In this document: in pieces, positions 25,767 to 33,995 of the stretch
How positions within the stretch are numbered: the stretch's first letter is position 1
How the letters are laid out: each line of letters starts with the position of its first letter
Assembly: GCA_938009275.1 (NCBI GenBank)
Contig: CALLHY010000002.1
Span: 33,231 to 97,230 of the forward strand
Length of the DNA stretch: 64,000 bases
Origin: an uncultured bacterium
GTDB lineage: Bacteria > Cloacimonadota > Cloacimonadia > Cloacimonadales > Cloacimonadaceae
Reading direction: 5' to 3'
Translations under genes and position numbers: made by a program
The notes under the pieces: model-generated
What the model was told of the DNA's origin: nothing
The model's input: the letters and a program-made list of their open reading frames with translations, nothing else
The model's database searches: none

Positions 25767-27631
25767 TTGGGCAAGTCCTTTAGTATAACTTGAGATAGCT
25801 TTTCGGGGGTGAGGCCTATTTCGTCTAAAAGCAGCTTTGTGTTACCATGGGTTATAAACTTGTCGGGATAGCCGAAGTTGGTGGTTTTTATACCGCTCTG
25901 GGCTAATATCTGGCAGATATGCGAGCCAGCTCCACCGATAATGCTGCCGTGCTCAAAGGTGTAAACTTGCTTACAGCCGGAAGCAATGGCGATAATGGCA
26001 TTGGCGTCCAGTGGCTTAATGCATTTTAGCTTTATCAGCTTTGCTTTTATGCCTTGATTTTTCAGGATGTTCCACACTTCATGGCAGAGGCTGAAAGCGT
26101 CACCTGTGGCGATCAGGGCTATGCTGCCGCTATTGTGCTCTATCCCCAATGCAAATGGTGAATATGGCTGCGCAATCCTCTGCTCCGGCAGGCAAAGAGC
26201 TGTGCCGCGGGGGTAGCGGATGGCAACCGGGCCGTCCATATAGCTTGCCGCCCAGTTCATCATGGCTTCCAATTCGGCGGTGGTATGTGGAGACAGGATT
26301 ACCAGATTGGGTATGTAATTCATAAATGAGATATCGAAAGCTCCGTGATGGGTGGCTCCGTCTTCGCCCACCAAGCCTGCGCGGTCGATGCAGAATACTA
26401 CCGGCAAGCGAGGCATGGCAACGTCGTGTATAACCTGGTCTAAAGCTCGCTGCATAAAGGTGGAGTATATCGCTACAAATGGCTTTATGCCTTTGGTTGC
26501 CATTCCGGCTGCCAGGGTAACCGCATGCTGCTCTGCTATGCCGACATCAAAGAAACGCTCGGGAAAGCTTTGTTCAAAAGCACTAAGCCCTGTTCCGGTA
26601 GCCATAGCTGCAGTAATGGCTGTAACAGAGGGATTGTTTGAGGCTATTTCTACCAAATGGTTTCCCATTGCCTCACTCCAGCTAACCTTACTTCCGCATT
26701 TTGGTTTTCCGCTTTTGGCTTCGAAGGGACCAATGCCATGGAACAGGGAGGCATTTTTCTCTGCGGGGGCATAGCCCTTTCCTTTTTGGGTAACCACATG
26801 GATTAGCACCGGGCCAACCATGTAGTTTTTTACGCGTTCCAAAATGGAATGCAGATGGTCGATGTCGTGTCCATCGATGGGGCCAACGTATTTGAATCCG
26901 AGGTCTTCGAAGATGATATTGGGCACCAGGATGTTTATCATCGATTCTTCCAGCTTTTGTGCGCCGTAAATGAAGCGGCGGCGGACACTGGAAGGCAGGC
27001 TGGAGCTAAGGTCCCAAATCTGTTTTTTCAGGGTATTATAGGAGCGGCTTGCCATCATGCGCGCCATGTATTTCTGCAGTCCTCCAACGTTTTTGGAGAT
27101 GGACATGGCGTTATCGTTTAAAATCACGATGAATTTATTCTTCTGTAAGTGTCCAGCGTGGTTAAGAGCTTCGAAGCTGATACCTCCGGTTAATGCTCCA
27201 TCGCCGATTACAGCTATGCAGTGACCTGATTGAGCAGTTAAATCTCTCCCACAAGCAATGCCCAGGGCGGCGGAGATGGAGGTGCTGCTATGTCCTGTGG
27301 AAAATGCATCATAGGGGCTTTCATCACGATTGGTAAAGCCGCTAATCCCGCCATAAGTTCTTAGGCTGGCAAATTCCGCATTACGCCCAGTTAATATCTT
27401 CCAGGCGTAGCTTTGATGCCCCACGTCCCACACTATTCTGTCTGACAGCGGGTTAAAGAGGCGCAACAGGGCAATGGTGAAATCTACTGTCCCTAAACTT
27501 GGAGCGATATGGCCGCCATTTTGTGAGCCGACTTCTACAATACGGGCACGAACTTCTTTGGCCAGCAGTTTAAGTTCATTGGGCTTTAGCTCTTGTATCT
27601 GTTTCGGATCGGTGATAGTTTCTAATATCAT
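25763..27631 (-). CDS. dxs: Dxs, 1-deoxy-D-xylulose-5-phosphate synthase
   Basis: First step of the MEP isoprenoid pathway: condenses pyruvate and glyceraldehyde 3-phosphate with thiamine diphosphate. 622 residues. The ThDP motif GDGALTGGISFEALNHAG and NDNAMSIS are clear, as is the pyrimidine-domain block DRAGLVGEDGATHHGAFD. AAGGGA precedes the ATG. It overlaps mnmE by four bases and follows the BatA-like gene by 21. Two later pathway genes (ispD, ispF) are in a separate operon in this window. Confidence 0.97.
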   Translation of the reverse strand: MILETITDPKQIQELKPNELKLLAKEVRARIVEVGSQNGGHIAPSLGTVDFTIALLRLFNPLSDRIVWDVGHQSYAWKILTGRNAEFASLRTYGGISGFTNRDESPYDAFSTGHSSTSISAALGIACGRDLTAQSGHCIAVIGDGALTGGISFEALNHAGHLQKNKFIVILNDNAMSISKNVGGLQKYMARMMASRSYNTLKKQIWDLSSSLPSSVRRRFIYGAQKLEESMINILVPNIIFEDLGFKYVGPIDGHDIDHLHSILERVKNYMVGPVLIHVVTQKGKGYAPAEKNASLFHGIGPFEAKSGKPKCGSKVSWSEAMGNHLVEIASNNPSVTAITAAMATGTGLSAFEQSFPERFFDVGIAEQHAVTLAAGMATKGIKPFVAIYSTFMQRALDQVIHDVAMPRLPVVFCIDRAGLVGEDGATHHGAFDISFMNYIPNLVILSPHTTAELEAMMNWAASYMDGPVAIRYPRGTALCLPEQRIAQPYSPFALGIEHNSGSIALIATGDAFSLCHEVWNILKNQGIKAKLIKLKCIKPLDANAIIAIASGCKQVYTFEHGSIIGGAGSHICQILAQSGIKTTNFGYPDKFITHGNTKLLLDEIGLTPEKLSQVILKDLPN

Positions 27632-27652
27632 GATAGTCCCTTTGTTAGATGT

Positions 27653-29572
27653 TTAGGCTTTGGCGCGGGATTCCTCTATCTTAACTATTATCAGTTCTAA
27701 GATAACCAAAGCAAAGGCAATAGCCAATAAGCTCTTCCACAGGTCGTGTCCCAGGCGGGAGAGGAAAAGCTTGCTTTCCCAGTCCTTACCCAGGCTTTTT
27801 ATGCCTGCGGGGATGTTCTTACGGTTCTGGGAGTCTTTATAATCGGTATTTATAGCAACCGCACTTTCCTTTGGGCTATTCGGCTCCAAGATATAGATGC
27901 CAGGCTCTATCGCAGTGTGTCTGCGGCTGGTAAGCATTTCTCCATTGGGCATGCGCAGGCTATTGAAGCTCAGAACATCACCCAAGCTGCCGGAACTTTC
28001 CACTATTTCGGTATTGGAGATATAGTCAAGGGTTCTGAATGCCAGCACTGGAAAGGCGGGATCCATAAAGAAGGTGTTTTCCATAGAGGCAATATTCCAC
28101 ATCCACAAGGCTTGCTTGCCGTTTTGTATGGCGAGGGGAGTGTTGTTTGAGCTTATCAGGCTATTGGCATTTGTAGCTGTGGCCAGCCAGTAGTTAGCAA
28201 TTCTACCATTCTTTAGTGGTTTGTCGGATATCAGCGAGCTGATGTAATGATGCTTGCTAAGCTGGTTTATGGTTATGGCTTTAATGCTGCGTTCTTTTAT
28301 ATCCACATCAAAAGAGGACTTCAGGTATGCTTTGAAGCTCGAATCCAGATTGTTGCCCAGACATACTAAAATTCCTTGATTCCGGGTTTTGACGGTCGCC
28401 AATACTTCCTGTAATCGGGGGGAGATGATACCGGGTTCGTATAGAATAATCATCTGATAGCTTTCTAAGGCAGATATGCTAAGGGCATCGGGATTAATGA
28501 TGTTTGGAGTGGCATTGGTGTAAACACTTAGCATCGAGCTGAGGATAGTTGGCAATGCGGTTGATCTGCTAATAACGGCTACGGAGGGTTTACTGTAGAA
28601 TGGGAAGGCAAAATAACAGCGGTTGTCATAGGTTTGCCGTTCGTCCATAACCTCTATGTATCCGCTTTGCCAGCCATCGCTTTGCACCTCGCAGATAATG
28701 GTTTCGCTTATGCTTTGCCGGGCGGGAACGGAAATGAATTTCTCTGCTACTTTTACGTCTTTTATTACGGCTTTTACCAGCACATCATTGCGGTCGGCAG
28801 AACCATGGTTTTCTATGTTGAAGCGAATGGTTTGCTGCTTTTTCTTGTCCACCAGCATGGGTAACACTATGGCAGAAGTGCAGGCAATGTTTTCGTAGCT
28901 TTGGCTTTCGGGCAGGGGGATGGATGCGATGGGAACGGAAGCTTTCAGCTTTATTTCGTCCATGCGCATATCGCTTATCAGGTATATTTCTTGATTTGGC
29001 ATCTGGCTTTCCTGCAGTTTTCTTTCTGCGAGGGCAAGCATCTCACTTACTGGCAGCGGGCTGTAGGTGATACCTATTTGTTCTATTACCGATTGGGGCA
29101 GTTTTCCGGCATAGATCTGGGAATTAAGTTGGTTCCAGTTTTCATTGGAGCTAATAAGTATCAGTCTGTCTGCCTCTGTGGTTCTGGCATTTATTTTGGC
29201 GATGGCCTCTTTTGCGTATTGTAGATAGCTTTTGCCGGATTCTGCATACTCCATGCTGTAAGACGTGTCTAACAAGATGGCAAGGGCAGTAGGCGGGTGC
29301 TTTTTGGATGGCTTAAGCCTGGCGGAGCGAAACATAGGTCTTGCAACTGCCAGGGCAACCAGCAGGATGATAAGCATCCTTATTATTAAGAGCAGGATGT
29401 TCTTAAGCTTGCTACGGCTCTTTTCTTGCTCTTTGCTTAGTTTTATGAATCTGAGAGTTGGGAATATTACCTTTAGCGGTTTCTTCTTTGCCAGCAGCCA
29501 GATCAACAGCGGGAGGATGGAAGCCGCTGTAAAAAGTAGCAATGAAGCATTAAGAAACGAAAGCTGAAACAT
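27653..29572 (-). CDS. membrane protein with BatA-type N-terminus and VWA domain
   Basis: 639 residues. Two membrane helices near the N-terminus (about 7-27 and 58-80) bracket the BatA-type cytoplasmic segment, a VWA-like domain follows at about 88-225 (LAILLDTSYSMEYAESG, a degenerate metal-binding DxSxS), then a long, probably periplasmic region and a last helix near residue 615. This layout is common in Bacteroidota-like genomes for proteins next to aerotolerance (Bat) genes, though no MoxR ATPase is nearby. It starts within the stop of the preceding OMP gene (ATG sharing bases with TGA). Function uncertain. Confidence 0.75.
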   Translation of the reverse strand: MFQLSFLNASLLLFTAASILPLLIWLLAKKKPLKVIFPTLRFIKLSKEQEKSRSKLKNILLLIIRMLIILLVALAVARPMFRSARLKPSKKHPPTALAILLDTSYSMEYAESGKSYLQYAKEAIAKINARTTEADRLILISSNENWNQLNSQIYAGKLPQSVIEQIGITYSPLPVSEMLALAERKLQESQMPNQEIYLISDMRMDEIKLKASVPIASIPLPESQSYENIACTSAIVLPMLVDKKKQQTIRFNIENHGSADRNDVLVKAVIKDVKVAEKFISVPARQSISETIICEVQSDGWQSGYIEVMDERQTYDNRCYFAFPFYSKPSVAVISRSTALPTILSSMLSVYTNATPNIINPDALSISALESYQMIILYEPGIISPRLQEVLATVKTRNQGILVCLGNNLDSSFKAYLKSSFDVDIKERSIKAITINQLSKHHYISSLISDKPLKNGRIANYWLATATNANSLISSNNTPLAIQNGKQALWMWNIASMENTFFMDPAFPVLAFRTLDYISNTEIVESSGSLGDVLSFNSLRMPNGEMLTSRRHTAIEPGIYILEPNSPKESAVAINTDYKDSQNRKNIPAGIKSLGKDWESKLFLSRLGHDLWKSLLAIAFALVILELIIVKIEESRAKA

Positions 29573-30615
29573 CAGATGCCCAGGCTGAGGGCAAACAGGT
29601 ATTCACTATCTGCCATTTTCATTCCTTTGTTGTTCAGTGAAAAGTCGAAGCGAACGTTCTTGTAGTAATACCCACCGCCGAAAGTGTAGTTTATGTTGTC
29701 GGTGCCATAAAAATCACTGCTGTAAAGTCCCATGCGCAAATCCATGGTTTGTCTGGATGAATTTTGCTTGGAAGGTGTGCTTTTGCTAAAGTCCCATGTG
29801 TAGCCATAGCCCAAATGATATGTTGTTTCTGGTGTGCTGGATATTTTACTTTGAACACCGGCATTAAAGTTACTTGCTCCACTGTCATAGCCCATACCAA
29901 GGCTAATTCTGCGTTGTAGTGATACCGAATCGTAATTTTCCCACCAGAGACGGGAGAGCAGATCGTAAGCACAACCGGCGTAAGTGTAGTTACCTTGTTT
30001 GAAAGTAAAGCCCAGATCGGAGGAAAGCCCTTTTACTTTGTCGTCGATAAACGCATCGCGCACCAATAGGTTGCCCAGCTTGTATTCAGACAAATACACC
30101 AGGCGTCCACTTAAGAACTTCAAGCTAAGGCCTGCCCCGAGTTTGTTATACTTGGTGTCTTTGCCAGCTATGGAAATCTGAACCTTATCCAATTGGTAGT
30201 CATAATACTTACTGCGGTTACCATTGTCGGTAAATTCACTAATGTGAATCCCCGCTACGGGCTGATAACTGAATGAAGCCTGTTTGGTATTAAGAACAAA
30301 GTATTTAAACTGCTTGTCCTTTAGTGAATTGCTGATGCTGGCGGCCTCCCAGAAGGAGATGTCTTTGGAGTTGCTAAGCCGGAAGGAGGTGGAGAAGGAA
30401 CTGAGCTCATTATCTGCCAATAAGGCTGGATTGGCATAGGCAGCAAAGGGGTCGTCACTATTGCTGATGTTTATTGCTCCTGTCCCCAGAGCAATAGGGG
30501 ATACGTTATTTTCTGGAATAGCATAGTCGTAGCTGGTTATGGGAAGAGCGTTTTGTGCATAGACAGAATAACACATAAATCCCAGGATTACTAATGACAG
30601 GTAAGCTTTATACAT
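29572..30615 (-). CDS. outer-membrane beta-barrel protein, PorV/PorQ-like
   Basis: A 347-residue exported protein (signal peptide about 1-20). The N-terminal part, SPIALGTGAINISNSDDPFAAYANPALLA, follows the hatch-like pattern seen in FadL-related barrels such as PorV and PorQ of the type IX secretion system. Alternating aromatic strands continue to the C-terminus (LFALSLGI). The PorV/PorQ link is tentative. It is coupled to the BatA-like gene and starts 13 bases after the PAP2 gene. Confidence 0.65.
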   Translation of the reverse strand: MYKAYLSLVILGFMCYSVYAQNALPITSYDYAIPENNVSPIALGTGAINISNSDDPFAAYANPALLADNELSSFSTSFRLSNSKDISFWEAASISNSLKDKQFKYFVLNTKQASFSYQPVAGIHISEFTDNGNRSKYYDYQLDKVQISIAGKDTKYNKLGAGLSLKFLSGRLVYLSEYKLGNLLVRDAFIDDKVKGLSSDLGFTFKQGNYTYAGCAYDLLSRLWWENYDSVSLQRRISLGMGYDSGASNFNAGVQSKISSTPETTYHLGYGYTWDFSKSTPSKQNSSRQTMDLRMGLYSSDFYGTDNINYTFGGGYYYKNVRFDFSLNNKGMKMADSEYLFALSLGI

Positions 30616-30628
30616 TAAGTCTCCATTA

Positions 30629-31534
30629 TTAGTGAAAGCCCTTTTGGCTAAGTTTGTGCCTTACAAAATTGGCAAGGTAATATGCTCCAACGCCGGTCAT
30701 TACTCCCATTATGGCATCGATTGCCCAATGATAGTGACAGTAAACGGTGGCAATGGACAAAAAGAAAGCTATGATGGCAAACACATAGCCCAATCGCCGC
30801 ACAAAGCGCAAGGCAGCAACAGTCAACACAAGAGTTATGGCTATGTGGCTACTGGGGAAAGCTCCCCCCAGATGATTGGATGTTCGGTAGATAAACACCA
30901 TGATATGCGTGAATAATCCTGCGCGATAGGTTTGTGTTAACTGCATTGCTTCAGGGATATATCTCCCCCCGATAACGGGCAGAACGGAATAGATAGTATA
31001 GCACAGGTAAAACACGAAAGTAAGATTGAATATCAGTTCTTTGAAAGCCTTGGGTTGCTTGAAGTACAGGTATGTGGGCAGCCCTAGGATCATGGGATAA
31101 TAGCAGAAATAGGCGAAGTGAAACAGCTCTTGTAACAGCCAGTGATGGTAAGCTGTCCCCCATATCAGGGATGGGTAATAGCCAAAGATGCTCTTATCAA
31201 TTTGCATGAACCAGGGATCAAGCCAGTCACTAAAAATGATCCTGTTAAAAGCATGACCAGAGGTGAAGAAATATCCAAACAACAACACAGGGTAGATGCC
31301 ATGAACAAAGCTAATTGCCTTGTTTAGCTTGCTGTTGTTGATAACCCATGTTTGCTTATGGCTCCATGCCAGCAGCAGCACACCTATCGCAATGCCCATA
31401 TACATTGGTAGATGTAGCCAGGCTTCATGTGCCCGGTTAAACCCGAGACTCATATACGTCATAATCCACCCGCAGAATAGCAAGGTGATTACGTCTATGG
31501 CAGAAAGAAAGCTATTGGGTGATTGCCTTGTCAT
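30629..31534 (-). CDS. PAP2-superfamily membrane enzyme, Aur1/IPC-synthase-like
   Basis: 301 residues with about six to seven membrane helices. The phosphatase motifs are PSSH in GGAFPSSHIAI and the later HYHWAID (ATVYCHYHWAIDAIMG), which give the two catalytic histidines and the Asp. The overall layout is nearest to PAP2 enzymes of the Aur1 type, which transfer a phospho-headgroup onto ceramide in fungi and some bacteria. A plain phosphatidic-acid or undecaprenyl-diphosphate phosphatase is also possible. Its start overlaps the GNAT gene by 23 bases. Confidence 0.78.
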   Translation of the reverse strand: MTRQSPNSFLSAIDVITLLFCGWIMTYMSLGFNRAHEAWLHLPMYMGIAIGVLLLAWSHKQTWVINNSKLNKAISFVHGIYPVLLFGYFFTSGHAFNRIIFSDWLDPWFMQIDKSIFGYYPSLIWGTAYHHWLLQELFHFAYFCYYPMILGLPTYLYFKQPKAFKELIFNLTFVFYLCYTIYSVLPVIGGRYIPEAMQLTQTYRAGLFTHIMVFIYRTSNHLGGAFPSSHIAITLVLTVAALRFVRRLGYVFAIIAFFLSIATVYCHYHWAIDAIMGVMTGVGAYYLANFVRHKLSQKGFH

Positions 31535-32633
31535 ACAACCTATAAGTTTTGTAGATTACTGCATCCAGCTTTTCTGCCACATGGCGCATGGCCATATTGT
31601 TTTCCAATACCCAGGAGAACTCGCCCTTAAAGTAACCTTTGGGCAGGCCATTTTTGTAAGAATGGTAATGAAAGATGCTGTCGATACCCCTACCCTGGAA
31701 TTCTTTAATAATGCCCATGGTGATAACTCGGGCAGTGGATATACGCTTTTGTGCCCTATAAGCCTTTAGCAAGGTAATGGGATTTATTCTGCCATTCATC
31801 ACCTTCAATACTTCGTTGTAATTGGGTAAGGCAAGGCTGAATCCTGCTTGTTTGCCGTCAATTTCGGCAATGAACACCAAATCTGGATCGGCAATGGGCA
31901 ACAGCTCTTTTACAATATGGTCAAACTCCGCTTTTGTCATGGGAACAAATCCCCAGTTATACTCCCAAGCCTTGGTGTATATCTCAAACACGGTTTCAAT
32001 ATCTTTCTTGCGTTGTTTCTTGTCTCTGGATAGGCTACGGATTTGCACATGACTGCGTTTGGTAAGCAAATCTACCATTCTCTCAATGCGCTCAGGCATT
32101 TGAGTGCGCTCACTGAGATAAGCGTATAAGTCCATTGTTTTGGTTAAGCCCCAATTCTCGTAAAGTGCTTGATAATAACGATGATCATGGCGCATCATTA
32201 CCATGGGAGGGGTGTCGAATCCATCCACCAGCAATCCGCATTCTTCGTTAACCGAGAAGTTCAATGGCCCGCGCATAGAGGTGAAGCCATGCTGTTTGTT
32301 CCATTCATAGGCGGTGTTAAACAAGGCATTTGCTACTTCTTGATCGTTTACACACTCAAAGAAGCCAAAGAAACCAATGTTTTCGTTATGCTCCTTGTTA
32401 TGCTGGGTGTTGGAATGGGCAGATATCCTTCCCAACACTTGCTTGTCTTCCATCGCCAAGAACAACTGAACCTCAGAATGCTGGTAATATGGGTTCTTAG
32501 TGGGATTAAAAAACTTCTTTTGCTCGCCGATAAGCGGCGGAACCCAGTTCGGTTCATCTTTGTACAAAGTGAATGGCAGCAAAACAAACTGAAGCAACTG
32601 CTTCGGTGTTTGCACGGGAACTATTTGTGGCAT
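31512..32633 (-). CDS. GNAT-fold N-acyltransferase, YghO-like
   Basis: The ATG at 32633 has AGGGAG upstream and is used here; the frame continues 15 codons further without support. Product 373 residues. N-terminal part about 1-150, then a GNAT domain whose CoA-binding loop reads MGIIKEFQGRGIDSIF, followed by FSWVLENNMAMRHVAEKLDAVIYKTYRLYDK. This ending is shared by the E. coli YghO group. From memory, the bacterial ceramide synthase of Caulobacter is also an acyl-CoA N-acyltransferase of this superfamily; that kinship is an inference. It sits between plsY-like and PAP2 genes. Confidence 0.72.
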   Translation of the reverse strand: MPQIVPVQTPKQLLQFVLLPFTLYKDEPNWVPPLIGEQKKFFNPTKNPYYQHSEVQLFLAMEDKQVLGRISAHSNTQHNKEHNENIGFFGFFECVNDQEVANALFNTAYEWNKQHGFTSMRGPLNFSVNEECGLLVDGFDTPPMVMMRHDHRYYQALYENWGLTKTMDLYAYLSERTQMPERIERMVDLLTKRSHVQIRSLSRDKKQRKKDIETVFEIYTKAWEYNWGFVPMTKAEFDHIVKELLPIADPDLVFIAEIDGKQAGFSLALPNYNEVLKVMNGRINPITLLKAYRAQKRISTARVITMGIIKEFQGRGIDSIFHYHSYKNGLPKGYFKGEFSWVLENNMAMRHVAEKLDAVIYKTYRLYDKAITQ

Positions 32634-32649
32634 ATGTTCTCCCTGAGGC

Positions 32650-33294
32650 TTAAATCTCGCCAAGCTTTTTGGAAACAATGATGTTCAACACACCCATAAG
32701 TAACGCAATTCCTAGTAGGATTGGCACAAAATAGGTGGGGAGTTCATTGCGATATGAAGGTATTAGAGAGTAGAAAATCTGAAAGATAATTACCGGCAAT
32801 ATAACTATCAGGTATTGCGCAAAGCGTATCTGTTTGAACTTAGCTACCAGTATCCATGCAATTATGGCGGTTATTAGCATGGGGTAGAACGCGAAATAGG
32901 CAATGTAGCCCATGTAAGTAAATATCCCTCTGCCTCCGCGAAAATGGTTGGTGAAAGGTAAACAGTGTCCGATCAACATGCCTAATCCATAAAGCAGCAT
33001 GATGTTGTGCTGGTAAAGCAGTGCGATTCCAGTTATTGATCCGCTCCTGTTCCAGAGACTAAGCAGCATTTCCACTACTAGTAGAAACACATAGGCTTTG
33101 GCAGCGTCCAGAGCTCCTACCAGCACACCGAGGGGCTTACTGATATTGCTATATATGTTCTCTGTATCGGCTAATCCGGAACCTACTTTGTATATGTTTA
33201 GCGATCTGGAGCTTTTACTTATTATTCTTGCTGTGGAAAGGCAGCCGTATAGATAGGACAGGCACAGGATCAAAAAGAAGATTAGCCAACTCAT
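32650..33294 (-). CDS. PlsY-like glycerol-3-phosphate acyltransferase
   Basis: 214 residues, five to seven membrane helices. The family motifs are present but altered: GSGLADTENIYS in place of GSGNxGATNxxR, and GHCLPFTNHFRGGRGIFTYMG for the second motif (usually GH..P...FKGGKG). The third block is not obvious. It may acylate glycerol-3-phosphate from acyl-phosphate, or it may have been adapted to a different alcohol. It overlaps yggS by four bases. Confidence 0.75.
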   Translation of the reverse strand: MSWLIFFLILCLSYLYGCLSTARIISKSSRSLNIYKVGSGLADTENIYSNISKPLGVLVGALDAAKAYVFLLVVEMLLSLWNRSGSITGIALLYQHNIMLLYGLGMLIGHCLPFTNHFRGGRGIFTYMGYIAYFAFYPMLITAIIAWILVAKFKQIRFAQYLIVILPVIIFQIFYSLIPSYRNELPTYFVPILLGIALLMGVLNIIVSKKLGEI

Positions 33295-33995
33295 CTTGTC
33301 TCCCCATAACTGCGCTGTCCGAAGATAGCTGAGCCAATTCGCAGCATATTTGCTCCTTCTTCCAGGGCAATGTGGTAGTCATGACTCATTCCCATAGACA
33401 GATAGTCCATGTGCACATTGGGGATGTTCAAGGTTGCTACATCATCGTATAGCTTCTTCATCCTGGCAAAAAGCGGTCTGCTAACTTCTGGCGCGTCCAG
33501 CTTGCCAATGGTCATTAAACCCCTAATGCAAAGCGTGCTAAAGCGAGAGATGTCTTCTATGCACTTAATGGCATTATTAAAGCTTACTCCGCTTTTACTC
33601 TCTTCTTCGCTAATGTTCACCTGGATCAAAATGTCTTGATAACGATTGCTGCGCCCCAAAGCCAGATGTAACTTCTGGGCAATATAAACCGAGTCCACTG
33701 AGTGAATTAGCAATGGTTTCAGGCTTAGTAACTGGTTTATCTTATTGCTTTGCAAATGGCCAATAAAGTGAAATCCATCGTAAGGCACCGAGATTAGAGG
33801 CAGTTTGCGCATTGCTTCCTGCACCTTGTTTTCGCCGAAATTGAGAATGCCAGCCCTAAGTGCTTCTTCGATGGCTTCAACAGGATAGGTTTTAGTAACT
33901 GCTACCAAGGTGATATCTTCACCTTCGCGACCAAGTGCTTTTAATATCGTATCAATCTTATTGTGAATGTTTTCTATGTTCTTTGCTATCATCAT
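33291..33995 (-). CDS. YggS-family PLP-binding protein (PLP homeostasis protein)
   Basis: A 234-residue cytoplasmic protein that binds pyridoxal phosphate and keeps its level balanced. The PLP Lys lies in LVAVTKTYPVE near residue 34. Other family blocks are NFGENKVQEA, FHFIGHLQSNK, LMTIG and LSMGMSHDYHIALEEGANMLRIGSAIFG. It overlaps both neighbours (C25 protease upstream, plsY downstream) by four bases. Confidence 0.93.
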   Translation of the reverse strand: MMIAKNIENIHNKIDTILKALGREGEDITLVAVTKTYPVEAIEEALRAGILNFGENKVQEAMRKLPLISVPYDGFHFIGHLQSNKINQLLSLKPLLIHSVDSVYIAQKLHLALGRSNRYQDILIQVNISEEESKSGVSFNNAIKCIEDISRFSTLCIRGLMTIGKLDAPEVSRPLFARMKKLYDDVATLNIPNVHMDYLSMGMSHDYHIALEEGANMLRIGSAIFGQRSYGETR

